From: an uncultured Bacteroides sp.
Lineage (GTDB): Bacteria; Bacteroidota; Bacteroidia; Bacteroidales; Bacteroidaceae
Direction: 5' to 3'
Assembly: GCA_949285025.1 (NCBI GenBank)
Contig: CASDXG010000020.1
Location: forward strand, 1-64,000
DNA: 64,000 nucleotides
The position numbers and the translations under genes were made by a program. Positions 37,239 through 46,240 of this stretch are shown here, piece after piece. Position 1 is the first letter of the stretch. Every line of letters begins with the position of its first letter. The notes below the pieces were generated by a model. It was not told the origin of the DNA. It was given only the letters and a program-made list of their open reading frames with translations, and ran no database searches.

Positions 37239-38009
37239 ACAGATTTTCTGCATATCGTAAGCAAGATGCATCTGTTTCGGCAAAACCTTATCTACCTCAG
37301 CATGCAATCCCATCTGATGACATATATGAATAAAATATGTTTCCCTCGCATTGATGTGGGTCGCAGCTGCTATTGCTTCAGACAAAGACTGGTGTGTGAG
37401 ATGGGGCTCTATACGCAACGCATTCATCACCAGACAATCCAAATCACGCAGAATTTCAAAAGAATCATCCGGCATCATCAGCATATCGGTAATCCAAGCC
37501 ATACGTCCTATGCGATAACCAAGAATAGGCATCTTTCCATGCATCACCCGAAACGGCATAACCAATACTGACACGCCATTCTTATTCGTTACAGCAAAGG
37601 GAACATCCGGCTCCACATCATGAAGAGAGATACGTGGCACACCCGGATAAGGATGCTCTGAAAAGCAATAAGGTATGCGGGAACGTAAACGCTCGGCCGT
37701 ATAACTTTCGGCATAAACCGGGACATCGGCAAAAGCACAAAAAGGACGAAGGTCATCCAATCCTCCCACATGATCATAATGCTCATGCGTAATCAGTACC
37801 CCGTCTATCGGACGAAAATCATTCAAGCGCAACATCTGTTGTCGGAAATCCGGTCCGCAATCTATAAGAATTCTCACACCATTCCACTCGACCAAACCGG
37901 AACAACGCAAACGTTTATCCCGAGCATCCGGACTTGTGCATACCGCACATGTACAACCGACCTGCGGTACCCCCACAGATGTGCCGCTACCTAATATTGT
38001 TATTTTCAT
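37233..38009 (-). CDS. MBL-fold metallohydrolase (PhnP/RNase Z-like)
   Basis: The metallo-beta-lactamase motif is THEHYDHVGGLDDLR near residue 74-88, giving HxHxDH, and the later metal ligands lie in MHGKMPILGYR and AWITDML. An N-terminal segment GCTCAVCTSPDARDKR contains several cysteines that may bind a structural zinc, as in PhnP. Related enzymes act as phosphodiesterases on cyclic phosphates or RNA; the substrate is not clear here. It is the last gene after murB. Confidence 0.88.
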   Translation of the reverse strand: MKITILGSGTSVGVPQVGCTCAVCTSPDARDKRLRCSGLVEWNGVRILIDCGPDFRQQMLRLNDFRPIDGVLITHEHYDHVGGLDDLRPFCAFADVPVYAESYTAERLRSRIPYCFSEHPYPGVPRISLHDVEPDVPFAVTNKNGVSVLVMPFRVMHGKMPILGYRIGRMAWITDMLMMPDDSFEILRDLDCLVMNALRIEPHLTHQSLSEAIAAATHINARETYFIHICHQMGLHAEVDKVLPKQMHLAYDMQKICL

Positions 38010-38044
38010 AAAAATCTAAAAACAGACAGTCATGCTTTCACTCA

Positions 38045-39058
38045 TCAAATATAGTTCACTTCCGGCACAAGCGTGATTCCAAACGTCTCGTGCACTGAAG
38101 CAATAATTGCATCGGCCAGACGAACCACCTCGTCTCCCGTAGCATTTCCTTCATTTACTATAATTAAAGCCTGCTTATCGCACACACTTACATGCCCCAC
38201 ACTGCGCCCTTTCCAGCCACAACGCTCTATAAGCCAGGCTGCAGGGACCTTTACTTTATTATCATCCACCGGATAATAGGGAATATCGGGACACATGTTC
38301 TGCAAATGTTTGAACTGTTCCTTATAAAGGTATGGATTCATAAAAAAGCTACCGGCATTGCCTTTTTCTTTCGGATCGGGCAATTTTTCTTTCCGAATAC
38401 GGACAATAACCCGACGGATATTCTCCAGCGTAAGCGCACACGCCTCCCGTTCCAGTTCGGCACGAATATTACCATAATCTAAATGATAAACCGGAACTTT
38501 GCTTAAACGGTATGTAACATGCGTAACAATGTATTGGCCTTTCAATTCATTCTTAAAGATACTGTCACGATAAGCATACCTACATTTCTCATTCGTAAAA
38601 CGGCGTAACTCTCCATTTGTCACATCCATTGCTTCAACCGCCACAATAAGATCTTTAACTTCAACTCCGTAAGCACCTATATTCTGTACAGCAGACGCTC
38701 CGACTTCACCCGGTATCAATGAAAGATTTTCCGCTCCATACCATTCGTTTGCAACAGCATACCGCACAAAATCATCCCATTTTTCTCCTGCTCCCACACG
38801 AATTTCAACAGAATCGTCCCCGTCCGACAGCAAATCATATCCTTTAATTCCTGAATGCAGTACGGTACCTTCATAATTTTTCGTGAACAGTAAATTACTG
38901 CCCCTACCAATATGCAACCATTTTCCCGGCAAGCATTTTTCCGACAAGAGCAAATGTCTCAATTCAGTTTCCGAATCGTACTCTATGAAACAAGCTGCCC
39001 GAACATCCATACCGAACGTATTATGCGGCAACAAAGAATAGTCATAATTCACTTTCAT
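38045..39058 (-). CDS. murB: UDP-N-acetylenolpyruvoylglucosamine reductase MurB
   Basis: MurB reduces the enolpyruvyl sugar nucleotide to UDP-N-acetylmuramate with NADPH and FAD, an early step of peptidoglycan synthesis. The FAD-binding PCMH domain starts with HNTFGMDVRAA and contains LHIGRGSNLLF near residue 50 and IPGEVGASAVQNIGAYG near 115. The catalytic serine is in GNAGSFFMNP near 229. The long loop and 337-residue length fit the E. coli (type I) enzyme. It is six bases after the DUF4348 lipoprotein gene. Confidence 0.96.
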   Translation of the reverse strand: MKVNYDYSLLPHNTFGMDVRAACFIEYDSETELRHLLLSEKCLPGKWLHIGRGSNLLFTKNYEGTVLHSGIKGYDLLSDGDDSVEIRVGAGEKWDDFVRYAVANEWYGAENLSLIPGEVGASAVQNIGAYGVEVKDLIVAVEAMDVTNGELRRFTNEKCRYAYRDSIFKNELKGQYIVTHVTYRLSKVPVYHLDYGNIRAELEREACALTLENIRRVIVRIRKEKLPDPKEKGNAGSFFMNPYLYKEQFKHLQNMCPDIPYYPVDDNKVKVPAAWLIERCGWKGRSVGHVSVCDKQALIIVNEGNATGDEVVRLADAIIASVHETFGITLVPEVNYI

Positions 39059-39064
39059 ACACAG

Positions 39065-39934
39065 TCAATCCCCCAAATCTTCAAATCTGACCAAATGCCA
39101 GAGACCTTTCCTTCGTTCAAAATACAGCACACAGTTAAAGCCGTTTCCGAAACCTTTTATCTCCATAATCTTTGTCTTCGAATCAGAAAGCTCCATCTGT
39201 CCATAATGTACGTTCGTCAGTGTCCCCTGCATCAAAGGCGGACGGAAAGCAAACCACTGTCCTTCATCAACAGTCGTCTCCAATATTTGAAAATCATCTT
39301 CCGGATCTACCGTCACAAACGGCAATGGCTTATGCAGACGCTCCCGCTGAAAAACAGAGTCCTCTGAAAAGTGTTCATAAAAAGACAGAAAATCCTCTTC
39401 ATTTCCCTGCGGACGTTCTATTTTTTCCAAATTGATAGCTTCTAAATGCCACATGTTTCCTTTGCGTTCAAAATAATAACGCTTGCATAGATTCTCTTTC
39501 AGATAAATCCAATCCACCTGTACACTATGACAAGCCGTATCCTTTTCCATTTCCATATCTTCGGCACGATCGAACAATAGTGTATATACGGGCACACTTA
39601 AAAACAGGGAATCGTGCTGCCATTCCTCGCGAGCAATTCGGGAAACCTCCTTATCTTTATAACAAGACAACGGGAAGATTATACGAGAACGTTGAAATCT
39701 TTTATCAGAAACAAAGTTATAAAAAAAATCAGCAAAGCTCTCATCGACCGAGACGGGTATCGTTTCTTCTTCAGAAAAGAAAGAATCGACTTCTTCTGCA
39801 ACCGCAGACAAAGCTTTCAACGAATCAATCTCTTTGGTCATTGACTCGAAAGGTGTTGTCTTCTTACCCTCATTTGCGCACGAGAACAGCAACATACTCA
39901 AAAGAGTTCCTAACACAAGTTTATTCATTTCCAC
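39065..39934 (-). CDS. DUF4348-type lipoprotein
   Basis: A short lipoprotein signal (LLSMLLFSCANEG, Cys19) precedes 270 soluble residues. The segment SFADFFYNFVSDKRFQRSRIIFPL near 65-88 and a second copy DEEDFLSFYEHFSEDSVFQRER-like stretch near 180 match the repeated fold I associate with DUF4348 proteins of Bacteroidales. The function is unknown. It shares an operon with murB, suggesting an envelope role. ATG 39928 is an alternative start. Confidence 0.75.
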   Translation of the reverse strand: MEMNKLVLGTLLSMLLFSCANEGKKTTPFESMTKEIDSLKALSAVAEEVDSFFSEEETIPVSVDESFADFFYNFVSDKRFQRSRIIFPLSCYKDKEVSRIAREEWQHDSLFLSVPVYTLLFDRAEDMEMEKDTACHSVQVDWIYLKENLCKRYYFERKGNMWHLEAINLEKIERPQGNEEDFLSFYEHFSEDSVFQRERLHKPLPFVTVDPEDDFQILETTVDEGQWFAFRPPLMQGTLTNVHYGQMELSDSKTKIMEIKGFGNGFNCVLYFERRKGLWHLVRFEDLGD

Positions 39935-39952
39935 TCATCAAAATATGACACA

Positions 39953-39960
39953 CAAAAGTA
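39953..39960 (-). promoter_or_regulatory. -7 box of the DUF4348-murB-MBL operon
   Basis: The minus strand reads TACTTTTG, a match to TAnnTTTG, 19 bases upstream of the start codon. Confidence 0.55.
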
Positions 39961-40043
39961 CCTATTTTTTTCATTCCAATCACCCTGCTGCCGATAGTTT
40001 TCGTTTTTATCGATGAAAAACAAAATATTTCAGTTTAAATACT

Positions 40044-40051
40044 TACCTTTG
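40044..40051 (+). promoter_or_regulatory. -7 box of pheS
   Basis: TACCTTTG matches TAnnTTTG 32 bases before the ATG at 40084. Confidence 0.6.
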
Positions 40052-40083
40052 TCGCTACGAAAAAAGCAAAAACAGAAAAAGAT

Positions 40084-41103
40084 ATGTTAGCAAAAATCGA
40101 ACAATTACTTCAGGAAATAGAAGGGCTAAATGCGCAAAACACCGAAGAGTTGGAAAGTTTCCGCATCAAATATCTAAGTAAAAAAGGAATCATAAACGCT
40201 TTGATGGCCGATTTCCGCAATATTCCTGCCGAACAGAAGAAAGAGGTCGGAATGAAACTTAACGAACTTAAAAACCGCATGCAAGCGCGTTTTACAGAAC
40301 TTAAGGAAAAACTTGACACACAAGACAACAGTGCTGTTGAGTTTGATCTCACACGCACTTCATACCCCATTGAGTTAGGCTCCCGCCATCCTCTAAATAT
40401 CGTCCGCAATGAAATCATAGATATTTTCCACCGAATGGGATTTACCATCGCAGACGGGCCTGAGATAGAAGACGATTGGCATGTCTTTTCGTCCATGAAC
40501 TTCCCGGAAGACCATCCGGCACGCGACATGCAAGATACATTCTTCATCGAAAGTCATCCGGATATCATACTTCGTACACACACATCATCCGTACAAAGTC
40601 GTGTAATGGAAACGTCTCAACCGCCGATTCGTGTCATCTGTCCGGGCAGAGTATACCGGAATGAAGCCATAAGCTACCGCGCACACTGCTTCTTTCATCA
40701 GATTGAAGGACTTTACGTAGACAAGAATGTTTCGTTTACTGACCTGAAACAAGTATTGCTTCAATTCGCAAAAGAGATGTTCGGAGCGCAAACAAAAATC
40801 CGTTTACGCCCGTCATATTTCCCGTTCACCGAACCAAGTGCAGAGATGGATATCAGTTGCGACATCTGTGGAGGCACAGGTTGTGCATTCTGCAAGTACA
40901 CAGGATGGGTAGAAATTCTCGGGTGCGGAATGGTAGACCCGGCAGTTTTGGATGCAAACGGCATAGACAGTAAAATATACACCGGCTATGCTTTCGGTAT
41001 GGGTGTAGAACGTATTACGAATTTAAAATATAAAGTAAAAGATCTACGCATGTTCTCTGAAAACGACATCCGCTTCCTTAAAGAATTTGAAGCAGCCAAC
41101 TAA
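40084..41103 (+). CDS. pheS: Phenylalanine-tRNA ligase alpha subunit
   Basis: This class II synthetase subunit carries the active site that charges tRNA-Phe. The N-terminal coiled coil (about 1-90) binds tRNA. The catalytic core contains FHRMGFTIADGPEIEDDW near 115, motif 2 GRVYRNEAISYRAHCFFHQIEG-type region near 190-215, and motif 3 GYAFGMGVERITNLKY near 302. The length (339 aa) is normal. The beta subunit gene is not adjacent: a terminator and an MFS gene follow, as is common in Bacteroidales. Confidence 0.96.
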   Translation: MLAKIEQLLQEIEGLNAQNTEELESFRIKYLSKKGIINALMADFRNIPAEQKKEVGMKLNELKNRMQARFTELKEKLDTQDNSAVEFDLTRTSYPIELGSRHPLNIVRNEIIDIFHRMGFTIADGPEIEDDWHVFSSMNFPEDHPARDMQDTFFIESHPDIILRTHTSSVQSRVMETSQPPIRVICPGRVYRNEAISYRAHCFFHQIEGLYVDKNVSFTDLKQVLLQFAKEMFGAQTKIRLRPSYFPFTEPSAEMDISCDICGGTGCAFCKYTGWVEILGCGMVDPAVLDANGIDSKIYTGYAFGMGVERITNLKYKVKDLRMFSENDIRFLKEFEAAN

Positions 41104-41153
41104 CCGACATATATTATTTAAATTACGGTTACACACCAGGCAAAACAGACAGT

Positions 41154-41190
41154 TACCGCAGATCAAGTAAAGAGATCTGCGGTATTTTCT
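41154..41190 (+). terminator. Terminator of pheS
   Basis: TACCGCAGATC at 41154-41164 pairs with GATCTGCGGTA at 41174-41184, followed by TTTTCT. Confidence 0.85.
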
Positions 41191-41233
41191 ATGGGTATAA
41201 TCCTTTCTTTTTTCTTTATAACAGGTATTTACA

Positions 41234-42433
41234 ATGAAAAAAGCACGTCTCATCACTCCAAGTTACTGCTGCATTCTGTTAGCTAATTTCTTGTTATATT
41301 TCGGATTCTGGCTACTTACCCCGGTTCTTCCCTTTTATTTAACGGAAAACTTCCATACATCAAATACCACGATCGGTATCGTTCTTTCCATTTACACCGT
41401 ATCCTCATTATGCATCCGCCCGTTCTCCGGATATTTATTAGACAGTTTCGCACGGAAGCCATTGTATCTGTTTGCCTATTTTATCTTCACAATGATCTTC
41501 GCAGGATATATGATTGCAGGAATATTAACAGTATTCATTCTTCTACGCATCGTGCATGGCATCTCTTTCGGTATGGTTACAGTAGGAGGAAACACGGTAG
41601 TTATTGACATTATGCCCTCCGAAAGACGAGGAGAAGGATTAGGATATTACGGACTGTCAAACAATCTTGCCATGTCAATAGGCCCTATGTTCGGTCTGTT
41701 TTTACACAGCGGAGGAGCATCTTACCTGACAATCTTCTCTTATGCTTTAAGTTCTTGTGTCTTGGGATTCTGCATTGCTTGTTTTGTTAAAACGCCGTAT
41801 AAGCCTCCGGTCAAAAGAGAACCCATATCCCTCGACCGGTTTATCCTACTAAAAGGCCTCCCTGCCGGCTTCAGTTTATTATTGCTTTCTATTCCATACG
41901 GCATGACAACAAACTATGTAGCAATGTATGCCCAACAAATAGGAGTAGCGGTTGAAACCGGTTTCTTCTTCACATTTATGGCCGTAGGTATGGCTATCAG
42001 CCGACTTTTCAGCGGACGTCTTGTAGATAAAGGGAAAATAACACAAATAATTCTTGCCGGACTATACCTGGTATGTTTCTGTTATTTCTGTCTAACTGCC
42101 TGCGGATGGCTTATCAACTGGAATCATGATTTTACAGTTTTCTTATTCTTTCTTATCGCTTTACTGTTGGGAATCGGTTTCGGGACAATGTTTCCTGCCT
42201 ATAATACTCTCTTTGTTAATCTTGCTCCAAACAATCAACGTGGCACGGCCACCAGCACTTACTTGACATCATGGGACGTTGGGATAGGACTCGGAATGCT
42301 AAGCGGAGGATATATTGCCGAAATATCATCATTTAAGATGGCTTATCTTTTCGGAGCTATGCTTACGGTTGTATCTTTATTCTACTTTACCTTAAAGGTC
42401 ACTCCCCACTTCTTACGCAACAAACTCAGATAA
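41234..42433 (+). CDS. Major facilitator superfamily transporter
   Basis: The 399-residue protein has about 12 membrane helices. The loop between helices 2 and 3 carries RPFSGYLLDSFARKP, the MFS motif A pattern (G-x-x-x-D-x-x-x-R-K), and a related loop SGRLVDKG lies between the halves. The size and motifs resemble drug- or metabolite-efflux members such as the YfcJ/arabinose-efflux-like group. The substrate cannot be told. No terminator or regulator lies next to it. Confidence 0.85.
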   Translation: MKKARLITPSYCCILLANFLLYFGFWLLTPVLPFYLTENFHTSNTTIGIVLSIYTVSSLCIRPFSGYLLDSFARKPLYLFAYFIFTMIFAGYMIAGILTVFILLRIVHGISFGMVTVGGNTVVIDIMPSERRGEGLGYYGLSNNLAMSIGPMFGLFLHSGGASYLTIFSYALSSCVLGFCIACFVKTPYKPPVKREPISLDRFILLKGLPAGFSLLLLSIPYGMTTNYVAMYAQQIGVAVETGFFFTFMAVGMAISRLFSGRLVDKGKITQIILAGLYLVCFCYFCLTACGWLINWNHDFTVFLFFLIALLLGIGFGTMFPAYNTLFVNLAPNNQRGTATSTYLTSWDVGIGLGMLSGGYIAEISSFKMAYLFGAMLTVVSLFYFTLKVTPHFLRNKLR

Positions 42434-42694
42434 CGGATTGCTTTCTACATATAAGTGAATACAGAAGATACCGGAAGAATCCATCCCGACTTCCCTCACA
42501 TCTGACAAAAAAGAACCGTGAAAATAAAGTAAAACATCAGGAGACTTCAGACTATACGTCGCCATCTTTTGAACAAGAAACACGGCTTATCTTAAAAAGA
42601 TACATATAAAATCCGCCACTCAACAGTGGAACATATTTTCTTTTGCTCCAAATCCTTCTCAAAGGATTCCCTAAAGACGCCTGAAACACAAACA
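42434..42694. other. Gene-free gap between the MFS gene and the tRNA-His pair
   Basis: This stretch between the MFS stop codon and the tRNA terminator holds no open frame of note, no -7 box with proper spacing and no strong hairpin. It may be the decayed flank of the tRNA cluster. Confidence 0.5.
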
Positions 42695-42729
42695 AAAAAG
42701 AGGAAATCCATCACTGAATATCCTCTTTT
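42695..42729 (-). terminator. Terminator of the tRNA-His transcript
   Basis: AAAAGAGGA at 42695-42703 pairs with TCCTCTTTT at 42721-42729; on the minus strand a TTTTTTG tail follows. It ends the two-gene tRNA transcript. Confidence 0.75.
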
Positions 42730-42735
42730 CTGCGG

Positions 42736-42810
42736 GGTGACTAGTGGGACTCGAACCCACGACATTCAGAACCACAATCTGACGCTCTAACCAACTGAAC
42801 TATAATCACC
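42736..42810 (-). tRNA. tRNA-His (GTG), copy nearer the terminator
   Basis: The minus strand folds as a 75-nt cloverleaf. The anticodon stem TCAGA/TCTGA holds the loop TTGTGGT, so the anticodon is GTG (histidine). Ten bases precede the D-stem GTTC, so G-1 is encoded and can pair with C73, the histidine identity element. The acceptor stem has one T-G wobble at position 5. CCA is not encoded. Confidence 0.95.
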
Positions 42811-42837
42811 ATATAAATATTGCTTACTTTTCAAGAG

Positions 42838-42912
42838 GGTGACTAGTGGGACTCGAACCCACGACATTCAGAACCACAATCTGACGCTCTAACCGACTGA
42901 ACTATAGTCACC
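42838..42912 (-). tRNA. tRNA-His (GTG), promoter-proximal copy
   Basis: This is a second cloverleaf with the same anticodon loop and an encoded G-1. It differs from the other copy by C instead of T at acceptor position 5, which restores a Watson-Crick pair, and by one D-loop base (GTC for GTT). The 27-base spacer indicates a tandem duplication processed from one transcript. Confidence 0.95.
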
Positions 42913-42952
42913 ATGTTTACAACTTCTGAAAAGCGCTTGCAAAGATATATAT

Positions 42953-44095
42953 TTATTTTAATTCCACAAATGTTTCAGACGTTTTTCTGTCAAAAAAGAA
43001 TTCCTCTATACCTTTTGTATAGGTCCGGAAAAAAACTCTTGACAAAGCCAGATAATCAAAAAACTTTCTTTTCTCTATATCGCGCATAGTATCCGAATTA
43101 TACGTAGACGGATATATCTCAAAATTCTTCTTCCCGCTTAAAACAGGCCTTGATGTCCATACAAAAGCATAACTGCATTTATCCAAACGAGTGATTCCGG
43201 CTGTTTTACGTAACGAAATCTTCAACATCAACCCCCCGTCTGTATTCCTTCGACTCATGTTTGAAATAAAATTTCCAAGAGAATATGCCACAACGTGCCT
43301 GTCAGGGGTTGCCTCATCATCCCACACTTCTATCGGCTGAATAACGTGAGGATGCGAACCAATTACATGGTCTACACCCAAACCTATCATCCGTTTTGCC
43401 AGATCTCTCACGTACTTTTCCGGCAACATATTATATTCTATACCCCAATGCATACAGGCAATTATCACATCAGGCCGCATCAAACGTGCTTTCAGAATAT
43501 CACGATAAATATGTTTCTCTTCAATAAAGTTAACAACATTAGGCGATGATACAGCAATACCGTTAGTCCCATAAGTATAATTCAACAGCACAATACGGAA
43601 TCCTTTTTTCTCTATCAACAAAGGATAATGCGCCTGTCGCTCTTCATTTGTCCTGAACGTTCCTGTATGAATTATGCGTAACGAATCAAGGATATCAAGA
43701 GTCCGAACCAGTCCTTTCTTCCCCCGATCCAGACAATGATTGTTCGCGGTCAATAAAACATCAAATCCGGCATTCCGGGCAGACTCGGCAAATTCATCCG
43801 GCGCACTAAAAGCAGGATAACCGGAATAAGGTTTTCCACCCAAAGTAACCTCCAGATTTCCAATGGCTAAATCGGCCTTTCCAATCTCATTGGCAAGATG
43901 TTTAAAACAATCCGAATAATCATATTTCCCTCCGGCCCCTTTTGCTGCTGCTATTTGAGGCTGATGCTGCATCAGATCTCCAACGAACAACAACGATATG
44001 GAATCGGGCGTAAATGCAAAAACGGTTATTCCTGCCAACCAAAGACATGACAAGAACAACCGTTTCCACATCGTATATAAAGGAAAGAATCTCAT
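42953..44095 (-). CDS. CapA-family metallophosphatase-like protein
   Basis: The 380-residue protein has an N-terminal membrane or signal segment (RLFLSCLWLAGITVFAF) and a CapA/PgsA-type calcineurin-like fold. Conserved segments are LLFVGDLMQHQP near residue 34, AIGNLEVTLGG near 77, LTANNHCLDRG near 115, and HWGIEYNMLP and GSHPHVIQPIE near 217-250. Family members support poly-gamma-glutamate capsule production, but the synthases CapB and CapC are absent here, so the role is open. The start overlaps the folD stop by one base; MWKRLF at 44071 is an alternative. Confidence 0.85.
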   Translation of the reverse strand: MRFFPLYTMWKRLFLSCLWLAGITVFAFTPDSISLLFVGDLMQHQPQIAAAKGAGGKYDYSDCFKHLANEIGKADLAIGNLEVTLGGKPYSGYPAFSAPDEFAESARNAGFDVLLTANNHCLDRGKKGLVRTLDILDSLRIIHTGTFRTNEERQAHYPLLIEKKGFRIVLLNYTYGTNGIAVSSPNVVNFIEEKHIYRDILKARLMRPDVIIACMHWGIEYNMLPEKYVRDLAKRMIGLGVDHVIGSHPHVIQPIEVWDDEATPDRHVVAYSLGNFISNMSRRNTDGGLMLKISLRKTAGITRLDKCSYAFVWTSRPVLSGKKNFEIYPSTYNSDTMRDIEKRKFFDYLALSRVFFRTYTKGIEEFFFDRKTSETFVELK

Positions 44096-44976
44096 TACTT
44101 ATAAATAGATTTCTTGCCTGCCAACAACGTATTCTGCATTAATGAAACAATTGTCATGGGTCCTACTCCCCCCGGTACCGGTGTGATATAAGAACATTTC
44201 GGAGCCACTTCATCGAATTTCACATCGCCAGTCAGCTTAAATCCGGATTTCTTTGTTGCATCCGGCACTCGTGTTGTCCCCACATCAATGACAACAGCTC
44301 CTTCTTTTACCATATCTGCTTTCACAAAATTAGGTTGTCCAAGAGCTGCAATAATGATATCTGCAGTGCGACATTCCTCCACAAGATTCTTACTCCGACT
44401 ATGACAAACCGTAACAGTTGCATCGCCCGGGTAAGCTTTTTGCATCATCAATGCCGCCATAGGTTTACCCACAATATTACTCCGCCCCAGCACGACACAT
44501 TTCTTTCCCTGTGTCTCTATCTTATAACGGCGAAACAATTCCAAAATACCATTCGGAGTAGCCGAAATAAAACAAGGAAGCCCGATGGACATTCTTCCTA
44601 CATTTACAGGGTGAAAACCGTCCACATCTTTCCGATAATCGATTGTTTCTATAACTTTCTGCTCGGATATATGCTCAGGCAACGGCAACTGTACGATAAA
44701 ACCATCTATATCCGGATCCTGATTCAACTCACGGACTTTCGACAGTAACTCCTCTTCTGTCACATCCGCCTCGTAACGTATCAATGAAGAACGAAAGCCA
44801 CATATTTCACAAGCCTTTACTTTCGATGCCACATAAGTTTCGCTTCCACCGTCATGTCCGACAAGAATCGCAGCCAAATGCGGACGTTTCCCTCCACCTT
44901 CCACCATACATTCAACCTCTGCAGCAATCTCTTTCTTAATTTGCTCTGCTACGGCTTTTCCATCAATCAATATCAT
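44095..44976 (-). CDS. folD: Bifunctional methylene-tetrahydrofolate dehydrogenase/cyclohydrolase FolD
   Basis: FolD interconverts methylene-, methenyl- and formyl-tetrahydrofolate with NADP. Conserved residues are in [16 protein letters not shown] (catalytic Lys near 54), the segment [13 protein letters not shown] near 100, the Rossmann motif [14 protein letters not shown] near 160, and [19 protein letters not shown] near 262. The 293-residue length is normal. It is translationally coupled to capA. Confidence 0.96.
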   Translation of the reverse strand: MILIDGKAVAEQIKKEIAAEVECMVEGGGKRPHLAAILVGHDGGSETYVASKVKACEICGFRSSLIRYEADVTEEELLSKVRELNQDPDIDGFIVQLPLPEHISEQKVIETIDYRKDVDGFHPVNVGRMSIGLPCFISATPNGILELFRRYKIETQGKKCVVLGRSNIVGKPMAALMMQKAYPGDATVTVCHSRSKNLVEECRTADIIIAALGQPNFVKADMVKEGAVVIDVGTTRVPDATKKSGFKLTGDVKFDEVAPKCSYITPVPGGVGPMTIVSLMQNTLLAGKKSIYK

Positions 44977-45007
44977 ATATCTGCTTCTTTAAAAAATAGT
45001 ATTGAAA

Positions 45008-45015
45008 CAAATATA
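45008..45015 (-). promoter_or_regulatory. -7 box of folD-capA
   Basis: The minus strand reads TATATTTG, a match to TAnnTTTG, 32 bases upstream of the folD start codon. Confidence 0.6.
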
Positions 45016-45152
45016 AGTTTTTTGCAAAACATTTCATTCATGGAGAAATAGCTTTATACTAAATTAACAAGGGCATCGGGACATGTTCATAAAAATATAG
45101 CGTGCTTTTAAATAAAACGCCGTAATCTTTCAGCTAAGATCCGCCCGGAATT

Positions 45153-46088
45153 TTACCTACGTTTCTTCCACAATTGATAAGAATTAATCAGATTTTGCCA
45201 CAATGCATAGCTGCCCGGCGCCACAGCTGATACCGGATTCAAATAAGTACAAGCCATCCAAATGGCCAATACAGAGTTTTTCTGTCCCAAAGCCTGCCCG
45301 GCACTGATACGGTCTTGATAAATGTGACCTATTCTCTTCCCCGCATAAAACTGGATGCAACAGACCAGTAAGGCCAACAAAGCAATCAATAATTCTTCGG
45401 CAAGCCCGGTATCGCCTTCCACCATCGATTTGGCAGTCTGCCCCATAACAATCGTCAAAGCCACAGCCCACAAATAAAAAGCCGCGTCTTTCAGCCCGGT
45501 CAAAAAACAATGCGCCGCAGGGAAAAAACGTTTCAGCAACAATGCTATAAAAAACGGAAAGAGCAACAATGGAAATACCTTGCCCAATATACGAAGAAAC
45601 GACTCGCCGAAAGAAACAGAAGAAGGTTCAACCAAAGGGAAAAACAACGGCACCATAACAGCTGCCAATATATTGGACAACAATGTATAAACCGTCAGAC
45701 TGGCTGCATTTCCCCCAAGTTTTCCGGTGACTACTGCAGCAGCTGTCGCCGTAGGACAAATAAAACATACCATCATACCTTCAAATGCGATACGCCACTC
45801 CATATTAAACGGAAACAACAACAGACATCCCACAACAATCAGACATGTAAGAATCTGAAACAACAAAAGCCACGCATGCCATCTCTCCGGCAACAAATCA
45901 CGCCAATCAACCTTACAAAACACCAATAATAACTGCGCAAACACAAGAAAAGGAGGAAGTGTTCGTGCCAAACATCCTGCAACAGGTCTCATGGGGGACA
46001 AGAAGTCGAAAGAAGCCAAACAGAAATATCCGATAATACCTAGCAACATAGCCAGTGGAAGAGTCCAATCTTTTATAAATCTCAACAT
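45153..46088 (-). CDS. BASS-type (bile acid:sodium symporter-like) transporter
   Basis: The 311-residue protein has about nine or ten membrane segments. The mid-protein motif FICPTATAAAVVTGKLGGN near residue 113-131 and the late segment AGQALGQKNSVLAIWMA near 265-281 mirror the two sodium-binding crossed-helix motifs of the bile acid:sodium symporter/arsenite carrier superfamily. The substrate is unknown; in gut Bacteroidales bile acids, pantoate or keto acids are possible. It is monocistronic, with a -7 box at 46111-46118. Confidence 0.75.
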   Translation of the reverse strand: MLRFIKDWTLPLAMLLGIIGYFCLASFDFLSPMRPVAGCLARTLPPFLVFAQLLLVFCKVDWRDLLPERWHAWLLLFQILTCLIVVGCLLLFPFNMEWRIAFEGMMVCFICPTATAAAVVTGKLGGNAASLTVYTLLSNILAAVMVPLFFPLVEPSSVSFGESFLRILGKVFPLLLFPFFIALLLKRFFPAAHCFLTGLKDAAFYLWAVALTIVMGQTAKSMVEGDTGLAEELLIALLALLVCCIQFYAGKRIGHIYQDRISAGQALGQKNSVLAIWMACTYLNPVSAVAPGSYALWQNLINSYQLWKKRR

Positions 46089-46110
46089 CCGATTTCACTT
46101 TTTTGCCGCA

Positions 46111-46118
46111 CAAAAATA
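46111..46118 (-). promoter_or_regulatory. -7 box of the BASS-type transporter gene
   Basis: The minus strand reads TATTTTTG, matching TAnnTTTG, 23 bases upstream of the start codon. Confidence 0.55.
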
Positions 46119-46224
46119 CGAAAAAAGGGCTCTTTTTATTGTCTTTTTATCAGATTTTATGGAACATCTGTCCTCTATAGTTTAAATCTTTACAGCCAAA
46201 AGCAGACAGAGAAAAAAAATGCAT

Positions 46225-46232
46225 TAACTTTG
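46225..46232 (+). promoter_or_regulatory. -7 box of the amidase-mlaD operon
   Basis: TAACTTTG matches TAnnTTTG but lies only eight bases before the ATG at 46241. If used, the mRNA would be leaderless or carry a leader of a few bases. Confidence 0.5.
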
Positions 46233-46240
46233 TTCCCGGA

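Noticed and set aside
45098-45130. Hairpin downstream of the BASS-type transporter gene
   Set aside because: The pairing (GCG/CGC around an A/T-rich centre) is weak and irregular; not strong enough to call a terminator.
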